64,000 nt of DNA from Prevotella sp. (GCA_031285625.1 JAITVV010000048.1:1-64000), one strand, 5' to 3'; counted from the stretch's first letter, positions 27,143 through 36,301 are shown. The notes: generated by a model from the letters alone, not told the origin. Program-made: numbers and translations.

Positions 27143-27949
27143 TTAGAAATAAAATTTGAGCATACCATCAAAACGCTCCATGTAGCGATACAGATGTTTA
27201 CCTAAAATACGTTGCTGCTCTTTTTTTGAATTGAGTTCCATCTCCGCATATTTAGAAGTGTTTCCCTTATATGCATAATCAAATTGACGGGTGTTTACCT
27301 GAATAAGGATAAGGATTAGTGTAATAGATAATATAGTAGTTGTGAATAACCTGGCTTTTTCCCTAACCTTCTTAAATATAGCCGGTATAGTCAGATTAAT
27401 AATTATAGAACCTACTATTAATAAGAAAATATCATAGTTATTCCACCACCATATCTTACCAGAGCCTCCGACATAATCGACTGAAGGCCAAAACATAGCG
27501 ATTCCGCCCCATACCGATGACGAAGTAGGCAGATCGCCGGCTAGATGTGCCCATGCCGCTAATATGAATACAGCTAAATATATCAGATGGCTTTTACATA
27601 AAGATGGTAACACTATTTGCTTTTTGCTGAACACCTTTTGGAATAAGAATATTGAGGATACCAGCAAGAGACCAAAGAGAATACTTGCTATAATAGAATG
27701 GAAAAAGGCATGATGGGAATACCAAAACTTACTTCCATAAATGACTTTTCCAGTATGAGACAGATCGAAAAGACGACCGAATATACTATCAAAACGAGAC
27801 CACATACTAATAGCGTCTATATCGGGGAAAGCTCCTCCGACAGTACCTATGAGTATAATCTTTGCCTTCCTAAGAGGTGTAGCACCAACATAAGTTGCAG
27901 CACATGTAGCCACAGCTGTTCCCGATAAGGCATGAGTGAGTATGTCCAT
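27143..27949 (-). CDS. DUF457/YdjM-type membrane-bound metal-dependent hydrolase
   Basis: A 268-residue membrane protein. MDILTHALSGTAVA at the N-terminus, GGAFPDIDAISMWSRF, and KFWYSHHAFFHSIIASI are the YdjM/DUF457 hallmarks; their His and Asp residues resemble a metal site of the phospholipase-like family. LAAWAHLAGDLPTSS and about four further transmembrane helices follow. The enzymatic activity is not proven for this family. It is 8 nt after the HTH regulator gene in one operon. Confidence 0.85.
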   Translation of the reverse strand: MDILTHALSGTAVATCAATYVGATPLRKAKIILIGTVGGAFPDIDAISMWSRFDSIFGRLFDLSHTGKVIYGSKFWYSHHAFFHSIIASILFGLLLVSSIFLFQKVFSKKQIVLPSLCKSHLIYLAVFILAAWAHLAGDLPTSSSVWGGIAMFWPSVDYVGGSGKIWWWNNYDIFLLIVGSIIINLTIPAIFKKVREKARLFTTTILSITLILILIQVNTRQFDYAYKGNTSKYAEMELNSKKEQQRILGKHLYRYMERFDGMLKFYF

Positions 27950-27957
27950 GATAACAG

Positions 27958-28977
27958 TTAAGTCTCCTCTTCGGTAAGGAATGGGATAATAAGCTCATTT
28001 GTAGAAGAAGGAAGCAACTTCGTTTTTATATAGAAACGTTGTTTATCAAAATATTCAATGCGTTGCCTGGCATTACATTCCGTGATTAAGGTGGTATAGC
28101 GCTTCAATGATTGGATCCATTCTTTTTGCCTTCTACACATTTCAATATCGTAAGAACCTAAAATTTCGGCTGAGGCTGTCCAATAATGTACACATGATTT
28201 ATTATCATATTCGATATGGACATAACTAGGTTCCAGATCTACGGCAGATATATATACATTAACATTGACGCCTCCCTTATTAACTCCGGTTTTTGCTATA
28301 TTCTCCATAAAATCGGTAGCTCGCAAGAGTTCCTGTTGAAATAAAGCTTGTTCTTCGTCTGTTATCAGTCCCCGGTTAACATAATAGTTAATATCTTTTA
28401 TCATGGATAAGAACAGATTATTATCCGCTAATATGGTTATCTCACAATCCAGCTTTATATTACTATCAAGATAATTCTTATATATTTCTTTAATTTCTGT
28501 GGGTACAACAAAATCTTTAAAATAGAAGTCAGAGGGTACATTTTGTGTATGATAGAACCATTTATAATAATAAAATTTAGCAAGATTCTCATAGTGAAGT
28601 GTATAAGCATATGGTAATCTATTTAATACCAGTTCGACCTTGGCAACCTTTGCATCTTTTACCTTTGTTAGCAGATCCAAATTCATCTGCATTATTTCCA
28701 GATAGGTATTTATCGGATCAGTAGATTTAGACATCTGAAAATCAAACAGCACACTATCTTTATAACTAAGGCCAATAATATGGTCTAATGAGATTCCCAG
28801 TTTGGGAACGATAGTACATATTTCCTCAAAGGTGAAAGGTATCTCATTTCGAAGCCTGCGATATACCGATTCCTTATTCAGATCAAGGATATCTACTAAA
28901 TAAGCTACTATTTTTTTTGTTTCAGGGATATGCTTTTGCAGGGCATCAACCAGCATCTTGTTCTTCTTATTTTTCAT
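27958..28977 (-). CDS. helix-turn-helix regulator with large C-terminal domain
   Basis: A 339-residue protein. The first 75 residues form a lambda-repressor-like HTH (LNKESVYRRLRNEIPFTFEEICTI split around the turn, then LGISLDHIIG). The remaining 260 residues are an alpha/beta region found in many Bacteroidales HTH proteins of this length. Its function is unknown; it carries no catalytic motif I recognise. The DUF457-type gene follows 8 nt downstream, so it may control that membrane protein (inference). Confidence 0.75.
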   Translation of the reverse strand: MKNKKNKMLVDALQKHIPETKKIVAYLVDILDLNKESVYRRLRNEIPFTFEEICTIVPKLGISLDHIIGLSYKDSVLFDFQMSKSTDPINTYLEIMQMNLDLLTKVKDAKVAKVELVLNRLPYAYTLHYENLAKFYYYKWFYHTQNVPSDFYFKDFVVPTEIKEIYKNYLDSNIKLDCEITILADNNLFLSMIKDINYYVNRGLITDEEQALFQQELLRATDFMENIAKTGVNKGGVNVNVYISAVDLEPSYVHIEYDNKSCVHYWTASAEILGSYDIEMCRRQKEWIQSLKRYTTLITECNARQRIEYFDKQRFYIKTKLLPSSTNELIIPFLTEEET

Positions 28978-29332
28978 ATAGTCGCCATAACAATAGTCTG
29001 CTATAAAGTTAACAAATAATTATACTTATTTGCCTATCTTGGAAACAAAGATCATTCATTTTTTTAACTTATTATAAAATTCAAAGCTTTGTATCTTTTC
29101 CTTTCTCGCTGCATCAGTTACAATCGAGGAATTATACTATTTTACTTTTAATATTTTAATATTATCCTTATTATCAAGTAATTTCAATATATAATCATCA
29201 TAAGGACAAGCCCAGTAACAACCCGTAACTGCAAGCCTACTATTATCAGGAGAAATAAGAATATCAGTCCAGATAAAAGGATATATGTAGAAAACAAATT
29301 ATATTTACATAAAAGATGCAAAACATTAACTA
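28978..29332. other. intergenic region, no recognised element
   Basis: A 355-bp AT-rich gap between the divergent HTH gene and the 162-residue protein gene. I see no hairpin terminator or repeat in it, and no perfect -7 box for either gene. TATATTTA near 29302 is a weak candidate for the plus-strand unit. Confidence 0.5.
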
Positions 29333-29821
29333 ATGAGATTACGAACAGAGATAGAACCACGAATAGATATAGCCAAAGAACATTATCAGACAATATTAGA
29401 TTATGTTACAGGGTATGAAAGTTATGTGGATGAAAAAGGTGATGAGAATAACGAAGAATACAAGAGAATAGAAGCTAAAATTCAGGATATCACAGGCAAA
29501 GACATGTCTCGTTATAATTTATGGGAAACATGGGAAGCAGAAGGTCCCGAAGTGCTTTCATTCAGGATAAGCTTACCCGATCCAAATAAGATAACGGACT
29601 TAACAAGAGAAGAGTTATTGGAAATCATAAGGCGAACAAGGGATTGTGATGTGTCTAAAATAGATAATGATTCTTTTGAAAGTAACTTTATCTATTATTT
29701 AGATGATTATTATCATAGCTTTTTAAAACTTAATTGCAAAAATTATAATTATAACTACTTCATACGACAAAAAGATGGCAGTACTCTGACCAATGATGAG
29801 ATAGTGAATAAATTAACCTAA
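29333..29821 (+). CDS. hypothetical protein
   Basis: A 162-residue, acidic, mostly helical cytosolic protein with no signal peptide and no motif I recognise. It is 20 nt upstream of the methyltransferase gene and probably co-transcribed. The size and acidity resemble small toxin-immunity proteins, but nothing nearby supports that. Confidence 0.6.
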   Translation: MRLRTEIEPRIDIAKEHYQTILDYVTGYESYVDEKGDENNEEYKRIEAKIQDITGKDMSRYNLWETWEAEGPEVLSFRISLPDPNKITDLTREELLEIIRRTRDCDVSKIDNDSFESNFIYYLDDYYHSFLKLNCKNYNYNYFIRQKDGSTLTNDEIVNKLT

Positions 29822-29841
29822 CAATTCATTACTTATAATAA

Positions 29842-30570
29842 ATGAAAGAAAATAAATATGATGATCAGGCTTTCTTCGATCAATATAGTCAAATGACACG
29901 TTCTGTAGAAGGATTGAAAGGAGCGGGAGAATGGCATATCCTAAAACAGATGTTACCTTCCTTTGAGGGCAAACGAGTGTTAGATCTCGGATGCGGCTTT
30001 GGATGGCATTGCCGGTATGCTATCGAACAGGGAGCAACCTTTGTGATGGGAATTGATATATCCGAAAGAATGATATCTGAAGCCCTGAGTAAGAATAATT
30101 CTCCCAGGATTGAATACAGATGTATGGCAATTGAAGATTTTGACTATTGTCCTGATACATTCGATATAGTTATTAGTTCATTGGCTTTTCATTATTTGGA
30201 ATCATTCGACGATATAAGCAACAAGGTTTACAGATGCCTTACCGGAAACGGACAATTTGTATTTTCCGTAGAGCATCCGGTCTTTACAGCCTATGGCAAT
30301 CAGGACTGGTTCTATGATCAGGCAGGTAATCGTTTACACTGGCCTGTTGATAGATATTTCGACGAAGGACGACGTAATGCATCTTTTTTAGGTGGAGATG
30401 TTATTAAATATCACAAAACACTAACTACTTATATAAATGGCTTATTATCCTCAGGTTTTAAGATAACAGCACTGGTAGAACCTGAACCGGATAATACCAT
30501 GATGGAAATACCGGGAATGTTGGATGAGTTGCGGAGGCCAATGTTTCTTATTATAGCTACTGAGAAATAA
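29842..30570 (+). CDS. class I SAM-dependent methyltransferase
   Basis: A 242-residue methyltransferase. Motif I is VLDLGCGFGWHCRYA at about residues 44-58. MGIDISERMISEA follows (the acidic residue binding the SAM ribose), and FDIVISSLAFHYLE is the post-I/motif IV region of UbiE/type 11 methyltransferases. The substrate is unknown. It pairs with the small hypothetical gene just upstream; the convergent neighbour ends 3 bp later. Confidence 0.88.
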   Translation: MKENKYDDQAFFDQYSQMTRSVEGLKGAGEWHILKQMLPSFEGKRVLDLGCGFGWHCRYAIEQGATFVMGIDISERMISEALSKNNSPRIEYRCMAIEDFDYCPDTFDIVISSLAFHYLESFDDISNKVYRCLTGNGQFVFSVEHPVFTAYGNQDWFYDQAGNRLHWPVDRYFDEGRRNASFLGGDVIKYHKTLTTYINGLLSSGFKITALVEPEPDNTMMEIPGMLDELRRPMFLIIATEK

Positions 30571-30573
30571 TTA

Positions 30574-31215
30574 CTATTGCCCTCCTCTGTATACTTTCAC
30601 AAATAGCACAACCATACAAATAGATAAAAATAAGACTGATAGATCCGAATAGGTCTGTAATGACATAATTACAACATCAGCCTCAGGTTCCGTTAAATTT
30701 ATACTGAATTTATAGAAAGTATAATATGTCTCTACAATATTGCAAACGACTCCAACCGCATTAAGAATGAAAGCAATCCCTAATATTTTTAATCCTCCGA
30801 TCCTATCATTTTTGAATTGCAAAAGATTAATCCCGATGATTATGTACAATACAATACGCAGGATAGCCAAAAGATTGAAAAAAAGAGAGGTAATCCCCAT
30901 TAAATAATGAAATTGAAGAGGTAGAACATGTATAAGAACATTTACAATTAATTGTATTCCAAGAGTAATTAAGATAATGTAGATAGCTACCTTGATCTTT
31001 TCTTGTTTATAATTAGTTATATATTGACTAAAAAGAAAGAGTACACACATATTCAATAAATAAAAGGGAAGAAATGCAAGCGTACCGGATATTGTCCAGC
31101 CAATTATTGACCTGAATATATGTGTGTAGATAATTGAGATAAAACAAGCCAGTAAGCTAATACCTACTACAGTCTTCAGATATGATTTCTTATTTATCAA
31201 TTGTTCTGTATTCAT
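30574..31215 (-). CDS. hypothetical multi-pass membrane protein
   Basis: A 213-residue protein with about six hydrophobic helices covering almost the whole length (for example VVGISLLACFISIIY and LLAILRIVLYIIIGINLLQF). No motif identifies a family. It is on the opposite strand from its neighbours and ends 3 bp from the methyltransferase stop. Monocistronic. Confidence 0.65.
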   Translation of the reverse strand: MNTEQLINKKSYLKTVVGISLLACFISIIYTHIFRSIIGWTISGTLAFLPFYLLNMCVLFLFSQYITNYKQEKIKVAIYIILITLGIQLIVNVLIHVLPLQFHYLMGITSLFFNLLAILRIVLYIIIGINLLQFKNDRIGGLKILGIAFILNAVGVVCNIVETYYTFYKFSINLTEPEADVVIMSLQTYSDLSVLFLSICMVVLFVKVYRGGQ

Positions 31216-31702
31216 TATTTTTAGAAATATTTCTTGTTAATAAGTGAGAGAATATCTATTGCTATTTCTATACTAAACACAATGTACATAAATATACAAA
31301 TAGTGTAAAAATTTATTAATGATTATCTATCAAGCGGTTGCATTGTTAAAAAGAAATCAAAAGGTATTTTTTAACTTAATTTTCTTGATTATACAGAAAT
31401 TAAGGTTAATTTTGTCTTGTATTCACATGACACAAAACAGATGAACTACTTTAGCTTTAAATTTTTACCTATAATTTCTTTTTCTTTCTTAATGAGAACA
31501 GGTAGTAATTTTATTAAAAAAATTCCTTTTATAGCTTATCTGTTCAACATATTCATGCAAACACTAACCACAATATATCATTCATCAGAATTAATGACTC
31601 CTCATTATTATTTACAACGTGTAAAAAATAAACACTTTTATCAAAAGAGAGTTCAAATTTCGTATTGAAGGGTGTATAAATCTGAAATTATAATTATGTA
31701 GA

Positions 31703-31782
31703 CGCCTGACGTTAACACAAACACACTATTACTAGACTACAGGCGCAACCCTCAGGGAGAAATCCGCTGGGGGTTTCTTTTT
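31703..31782 (+). terminator. two-hairpin structure with rho-independent terminator
   Basis: CGCCTG (31703) pairs with CAGGCG (31745) across 31 nt. A terminator follows directly, AACCCTCAG / CTGGGGGTT (31747-31775), with an inner GGA-GAAA-TCC and then TTTCTTTTT. No coding gene with good support ends just before it, so it may be the 3' end of a non-coding RNA. Confidence 0.6.
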
Positions 31783-31828
31783 ATAGATTATTTGTACACT
31801 CCTCTTAGCTTATATGAGCTTTTTGATA

Positions 31829-31836
31829 TATTTTTG
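31829..31836 (+). promoter_or_regulatory. -7 promoter box of the GT2 gene
   Basis: TATTTTTG matches TAnnTTTG, 26 bp before the ATG. Confidence 0.45.
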
Positions 31837-31850
31837 TGTTTGAAAAGTAT

Positions 31851-31856
31851 AGGAGG
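31851..31856 (+). promoter_or_regulatory. strong Shine-Dalgarno of the GT2 gene
   Basis: A perfect AGGAGG, 5 nt before the ATG at 31862. Bacteroidetes genes seldom carry this, so it stands out and fixes the start. Confidence 0.7.
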
Positions 31857-31861
31857 ATATT

Positions 31862-32716
31862 ATGTCGAAAAATTCTACGGATCAAAATTATAAACCTATT
31901 TCTGTTGGTATAGTAATATCTACCTACAACAATCCGGAATGGCTAAAAAAGACATTATGGGGTTATACTACTCAGTCACATTCTGCATTCGAACTCATTA
32001 TAGCAGATGATGGCTCAGACAATCGAACCCGTGAACTTGTTGAAAGCTTTAAAAAAGATTATTTTCCGGATATAAAGCATGTGTGGCATGCAGATGAAGG
32101 ATTCAGAAAATGTAAAATTCTGAACGAGGCATTGATTGTAGCTGAGTCTGAATATCTCATCTTTACAGATCAGGACTGTATTCCGCGTAAGGATTTTATC
32201 GAAACACATCTTAAATATGCCCAGAAAGGCTATTTTCTTTCAGGCGGATATTCCCGGTTACCAATGGACTTGAGTAAATCTATTTCCTTTGATGATATAA
32301 CTTCAGGAAACGCATTTAATCTTGACTGGCTCAAGACGCATGGATTGAAGTCTTCTTTTAAAAATACAAAATTTACCAAATCAAGCAGCTTCGCTTCTTT
32401 TATGAATTTCATTACTCCTGCCAAAGCTTCCTGGAACGGATGTAATTCATCTGGATGGAAAGAGGATATGTTAGCAATTAACGGTTTCAACGAGGCCATG
32501 CAATATGGAGGACTGGATCGCGAATTTGGCGAAAGGCTTGTCAATTTTGGAATCCGTTCGAAGCAAATAAGGTATTCAGCCATATGCCTGCATCTGGATC
32601 ATGCCCGCCCATATAAGAAAATCGACCTTATAAAAAAGAATAAGGCAATTCGCCGCAATGTGAGAGTAAACAAGATTGTAAGAACCCCATTTGGAATAGA
32701 AAAGACAGAAGAATAA
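31862..32716 (+). CDS. family 2 glycosyltransferase
   Basis: A 284-residue GT-A fold transferase. ISVGIVISTYNNPEWLKKTL opens the nucleotide-binding domain, DDGSDN follows, and TDQDC is the DxD-type metal site. The C-terminal GWKEDMLAINGFNEAM and GGLDREFGERL correspond to the galactosyltransferase-like region (Glyco_tranf_2_7). Cytosolic, acting at the membrane face on an unknown glycan. No other glycan genes adjoin it, so it is probably a free-standing envelope glycan enzyme. Confidence 0.88.
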   Translation: MSKNSTDQNYKPISVGIVISTYNNPEWLKKTLWGYTTQSHSAFELIIADDGSDNRTRELVESFKKDYFPDIKHVWHADEGFRKCKILNEALIVAESEYLIFTDQDCIPRKDFIETHLKYAQKGYFLSGGYSRLPMDLSKSISFDDITSGNAFNLDWLKTHGLKSSFKNTKFTKSSSFASFMNFITPAKASWNGCNSSGWKEDMLAINGFNEAMQYGGLDREFGERLVNFGIRSKQIRYSAICLHLDHARPYKKIDLIKKNKAIRRNVRVNKIVRTPFGIEKTEE

Positions 32717-32745
32717 CTTTATCTTCTTCGAACCTTTATATAATA

Positions 32746-32771
32746 AACGCCCGGAATATCCGGGCGTTCTT
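32746..32771. terminator. terminator between the GT2 and fasciclin-like genes
   Basis: Stem AACGCCCGG / CCGGGCGTT, loop AATAT, followed by CTTGTT on the plus strand. It lies between convergent genes. Confidence 0.8.
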
Positions 32772-32807
32772 GTTAATCAAAAAAGAAAAGTCTCCTTTAC
32801 CTGATCT

Positions 32808-33773
32808 TTAAACTTCAGGCTCTTCCTCAACGCCATAAGTATCAGACACAATAAATAATTCAGTATTCTCAGCTTCAAAATCCAATTGCTGATAACCGGA
32901 TTCAATCTTGTCATCTTCATTAATCACTCCGTTACCATTAATATCAGCTATTCTTAAAGCTCCCAACTTAATTTTATCTAAATCAGTCCCTGTTGCATAT
33001 TCCGGAGCTTCATCTATTTGTGCCTGAGTTGTAAATAGCCCAACTACCTGATAATTTTCACGCAAGAATGTCTTTTCTCCATTTTCTACCTTATAAAATA
33101 AGTCTTCAGTATAGTAATGTGAAAATGCTACTTTACCTTCCGTATCTGTTTTAGCACTATCTACCAATACATATTTGTCATCACTGAACTCGTAGAATTT
33201 GATAAATGCGCCATTAGATGTTTTTTTCTCATCAGCTCCCTCAGCCCATTCTTCGTTGACTTCATAAACTGTAAAATTGCTAATTGTTGCAGGGGTTGCA
33301 GGAAGTACATCGGTAATCACATATATCTGACTATTTCCAGCCATTACCGGTTCTGACGATTCCATTGATATACCATTAACAAGAACTTTTCCGTCTTTCA
33401 TTGTTAACTTAATAGACTCCTTATTAATAGCCCTGATTATAACTGTATCCTTATCACTTTTGGGTAAACTATGTATACCTGTTGCAATATGGCGTACTAT
33501 ATTGTCTTTCGTGATAGCACCATCTGCACTCAAGGTACTTTCAGTCTTATCCTCCACAGCAAATACAGTAATGGAATCTGTCCCGACATCAATACCATCT
33601 GTACTTTTTAGAACCTGAGTAAAATCAGTTACCCCTTCCATCGTTTCAAGTTTACTGATCACCTGTTTTAATTCTTTATTGTTCTCTATTTTTGGATCAT
33701 CATCGTCACTACATGCTACAGATGAAAATACCAAGGTTAACATTGCAATACTTAAATAAAAAAACTTTTTCAT
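32808..33773 (-). CDS. fasciclin-like lipoprotein with EF-hand-like loop
   Basis: A 321-residue lipoprotein (lipobox SVAC, followed by SDDDD, a common surface-export signal in Bacteroidetes). About residues 35-160 resemble a fasciclin/BIgH3 domain: TEGVTDFT-like opening, DSITVFAVED, DNIVRHIATGIHSL, and IYVITDVLPA at the end. A second beta-rich domain follows, and the C-terminus has DINGNGVINEDD, an EF-hand/dockerin-type calcium loop. Probably a surface-exposed adhesive protein (inference). Confidence 0.78.
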   Translation of the reverse strand: MKKFFYLSIAMLTLVFSSVACSDDDDPKIENNKELKQVISKLETMEGVTDFTQVLKSTDGIDVGTDSITVFAVEDKTESTLSADGAITKDNIVRHIATGIHSLPKSDKDTVIIRAINKESIKLTMKDGKVLVNGISMESSEPVMAGNSQIYVITDVLPATPATISNFTVYEVNEEWAEGADEKKTSNGAFIKFYEFSDDKYVLVDSAKTDTEGKVAFSHYYTEDLFYKVENGEKTFLRENYQVVGLFTTQAQIDEAPEYATGTDLDKIKLGALRIADINGNGVINEDDKIESGYQQLDFEAENTELFIVSDTYGVEEEPEV

Positions 33774-34146
33774 AAATTAAACATTTAATTAATAATAATA
33801 TTTATTGTACTTATAACCTGTTCTATAGTCCATAATGGACTAGTACAACCGCAATGTTTAATTGTGAAAGTGATTCTGATAAATAGAATAAAGGAAGGGC
33901 ATAAAGCACCTTCGGGCATAAATTAATTAAAAGACGGAGTAGTTTGAAGTATGCTGCATAAAGTGATTTTAATTTAACATTCTTTAATGTGTCCTGGAGA
34001 CATAAAAAAAATAAAGCTAAAAAAAACCGTCCTGAAATGGGCAATTTCAGGACGGGGAGGATAACCAAAAGCAATCCTCATTTTCGGGAACTTCATAACT
34101 ACCTTATACTGAGGCTTACAACCTTACACAAAACTTCAATTACTCA
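33774..34146. other. intergenic region with minus-strand terminator
   Basis: This 373-bp gap has no gene I trust. It holds the terminator at 34013-34055 for the small CxxC protein gene. The open frames on both strands are short and overlap that hairpin. Confidence 0.6.
34013..34055 (-). terminator. terminator of the small CxxC protein gene
   Basis: Perfect stem CCGTCCTGAAAT / ATTTCAGGACGG. On the minus strand it is followed by eight Ts. Confidence 0.8.
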
Positions 34147-34371
34147 TCAAGCAGTATGCTCGCTTTTTATATTAGAATGCAAACAATATATGCAACCTCT
34201 TATCTTTCTTAAAGGAAATAAATCTTTGGCTTTTATTATAACTTCTTCAGCTGTGGAAAACAATCCTAGGTATGTCCTGTTTAATGAATCAGAACAATAA
34301 GGGCATCCATTTTCATGAACTTCATAGGATCCACTAGCTTGTTGGTCATCGTCTAAATAATAATGGATCAT
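34147..34371 (-). CDS. small CxxC zinc-ribbon-like protein
   Basis: A 74-residue protein if the start is the second Met (34371), which gives MIHYYLDDDQQASGSYEVHE. Two pairs, CPYC and CIYC, are 30 residues apart, the pattern of a small zinc ribbon. The upstream extension to 34443 is hydrophobic, Tyr- and Cys-rich, and unlikely to be coding. A strong minus-strand terminator 90 bp downstream supports a real transcript. The function is unknown. Confidence 0.6.
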   Translation of the reverse strand: MIHYYLDDDQQASGSYEVHENGCPYCSDSLNRTYLGLFSTAEEVIIKAKDLFPLRKIRGCIYCLHSNIKSEHTA

Positions 34372-34534
34372 TTTATAATGATTGCAATAATAAAAAACAT
34401 TACATAGATAGTAAAGAGTATTGCTATTTACAAGGCCATACAACTTTTTAAACTAACAATCAAACAATAATCATTTGATTATTAAATATTTTAATATCCC
34501 CAAAAGTGTACTTAATATGACTTTTAATTAAAGG

Positions 34535-34566
34535 AAAAACGCCCCAAATTTTTATTCGGGGCGTTT
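34535..34566 (-). terminator. terminator of the SMI1/KNR4 gene
   Basis: Stem AAACGCCCC / GGGGCGTTT followed on the minus strand by TTCC, 37 bp after the stop codon. The T-run is short, but the stem is strong. Confidence 0.7.
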
Positions 34567-34602
34567 CAAAGAGAATTACTCTTCAATTTCAAGCTTTTTA
34601 TA

Positions 34603-35052
34603 TTACATCTCATGAATTTTCATTTCCAAAAACTTAAGAAAATTATCGGCATAGAAATCATTATCCTCACTCACATAATCACGACAACAAACTCTGTATT
34701 CATTATCTTTTATTCCGGATTCTACCAAAAAATAATATAGATAATCACCATCATCTGCCTCCAAAATGGTCAACTCATTTTCCAGAAATCCGTTTTCAAC
34801 ATCCCTTTTATATGAATATAGGATGTCGCTATCAGCTTCATCCCTAAACTCGGGAGGAGCAATTGTCTTAATGTATTCATAATGGACTTTAAAGTACTCA
34901 AATTCCTGTACCCACCATTTGTAAGACTCTGGCAGAGGAAAGCCTAACTCTCTCTCGGTAAAATCTATCCATTCTTTCTGCACAAAGCCCTTATTTCCAT
35001 GCTTTATTTTATATTCATTAGCACTAAACAGATTCAAAAAAGCATCATACAT
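34603..35052 (-). CDS. SMI1/KNR4 family protein
   Basis: A 149-residue cytosolic protein. The SMI1/KNR4 pattern is visible: ITERELGFPLPESYKWWVQEF (here FTERELGFPLPESYKWW), then ILEADDGDYLYYFLVESG and a C-terminal FLKFLEMKI. In bacteria this fold is common among immunity proteins to polymorphic toxins. No toxin gene is seen nearby, so it is an orphan, and the immunity role is only a possibility. Confidence 0.82.
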   Translation of the reverse strand: MYDAFLNLFSANEYKIKHGNKGFVQKEWIDFTERELGFPLPESYKWWVQEFEYFKVHYEYIKTIAPPEFRDEADSDILYSYKRDVENGFLENELTILEADDGDYLYYFLVESGIKDNEYRVCCRDYVSEDNDFYADNFLKFLEMKIHEM

Positions 35053-35144
35053 AGTATTATATTAAAGTTTTAATTAGTTCAAAAATCTAATACTCTTACA
35101 AGTTAAGATATGTACAAAAATATGATAATTTAAGATTTATCGTG

Positions 35145-35152
35145 TACATTTG
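35145..35152 (+). promoter_or_regulatory. -7 promoter box of the truncated lipoprotein gene
   Basis: TACATTTG lies inside the longest open frame, so the start at 35178 is preferred. Confidence 0.55.
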
Positions 35153-35177
35153 TGACAGAAACTCAACAAAAATAGAA

Positions 35178-35489
35178 ATGAGAAATTTTTGCCTGATCTT
35201 CATCTTATTCATAATTGTTCCATCAGTATGGTTCTCGTCTTGTTCCGGATCTGATGATAATGATGACAATGAAAAGCCGGTAATTTCAAATGTAAGATTC
35301 AATTTTGATGACACTATAGTTTATGAAGGTCAGTCTATTAAGATCAATGACTCAAAAAATACAGATCCCAATCGAACTGATATTTTGGTTATTGGAAAGA
35401 TGATTTATTTAACTGCTACTTTTCAAGACGATCTAGCCCTGTCAAGCTACAAGGTTGTATTAGATAGCGTACCTGACCACCGGCAGTAA
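35178..35489 (+). pseudogene. truncated DUF4625-like lipoprotein
   Basis: A 103-residue product with a lipoprotein signal (lipobox FSSC, then SGSDDNDDNE). EKPVISNVRFNF and GKMIYLTATFQDDLALSSYKV resemble DUF4625 lipoproteins, which are usually about 150 residues. The last residues, PDHRQ, are encoded by DNA that on the other strand belongs to the acyltransferase fragment. The gene is therefore cut off and probably non-functional, although promoter and signal remain intact. Confidence 0.7.
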
Positions 35490-36075
35490 TAACATAACCA
35501 ATAAGAAATAAAGGTATTGCAGCAGTCAGAGTACGTTTCCAACTCCAATCGAGAGGGTATTGAACCAGATAGTATGCTAAAACCAGATACCCAAGGAAAC
35601 CGGAAAAATAATAGAACATACCATATTCATTCCAGTCACATATTCCAAGAATACCCATGTTTCCATTATTACCCGTATAACCCAGATATGGAGCCAACAT
35701 TTGCAGATAAGGAAGACACATGCTTATAATCCAGATCCGTAAGAACCACTGAATATCCTTCTTAGAGGCTTGCTTCAACCAGGAACTGATTATAGGCATA
35801 AACAAATAAAGGCCAATCAACATATATACATACCACAGAGGTGTAGTGTCATAATTAAAATTAAAAATAAATGTATACAATTTCTGCAAAGTCAATCCTA
35901 TAGTATAATTCTCTGTAAGAATATTAGGACTTAGAATCTTTATTCCGGAATTTACATAAAGAAAATAGAGAACAGGCAGCATCAATGACCAAAATATAAA
36001 TGGTAGCAGCAACCGCTTGGCACGTTTTGAATAAAAAGTTGATATGTCCATTTTTATCGGTAATAATAACACCAT
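35416..36075 (-). pseudogene. internal fragment of an acyltransferase 3 family gene
   Basis: The 219-residue frame contains the middle of a multi-pass acyltransferase (OafA/WecH-type, about 330-380 residues). FYSKRAKRLLLPFIFW is the normal sequence that follows the catalytic N-terminal helices, followed by TTPLWYVYMLIGLYLFMPII and membrane helices up to GYVITAGG. The first 70-80 residues, including the catalytic His of the RxxH region, are absent. The C-terminus (after GYVITAGG) is read-through into the antisense of the lipoprotein gene. Both ends are lost, so it is a non-functional relic. Confidence 0.7.
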
Positions 36076-36301
36076 GCAATGTGTTCTTTGGGCATTGTGT
36101 TCATGATATTTTTATTTATAATTTAAGTTGCGCGAAATTACAGAAATTAAGTATGACTGGAAATACCACAAATCGAATATTTACACAAAGTATGTTAAGA
36201 TATCTATTAACAGAGATTTATACAAACAATAAAAAAACATAAGCAAATATTCCAAAAATTATTTTTCAGTATATTTACATTATAGTTTAAAAAAGAAGAA
36301 T

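Larger units (their letters stand above)
31216..31861. other. intergenic region with a possible short transcription unit
   Basis: This 646-bp stretch has no well-supported gene. It has a perfect -7 box TAATTTTG at 31407-31414. Downstream is a weak 75-codon frame from the ATG at 31441 (hydrophobic, AT-rich) and then a strong terminator at 31747-31782. The unit could be an untranslated RNA of about 360 nt, a small membrane peptide gene, or chance. The GT2 promoter lies at the far end. Confidence 0.45.

Noticed and set aside
31441-31668. 75-codon open frame in front of the GT2 gene
   Set aside because: AT-rich and hydrophobic with no recognisable family; no proper ribosome binding site. I kept it only as part of a possible transcription unit.
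33989-34300. Plus-strand 103-codon frame
   Set aside because: It is the antisense of the two-CxxC gene and its terminator, with no motif of its own.
34603-35052. Polymorphic toxin-immunity locus
   Set aside because: The SMI1/KNR4 protein is immunity-like, but no toxin or secretion gene adjoins it.
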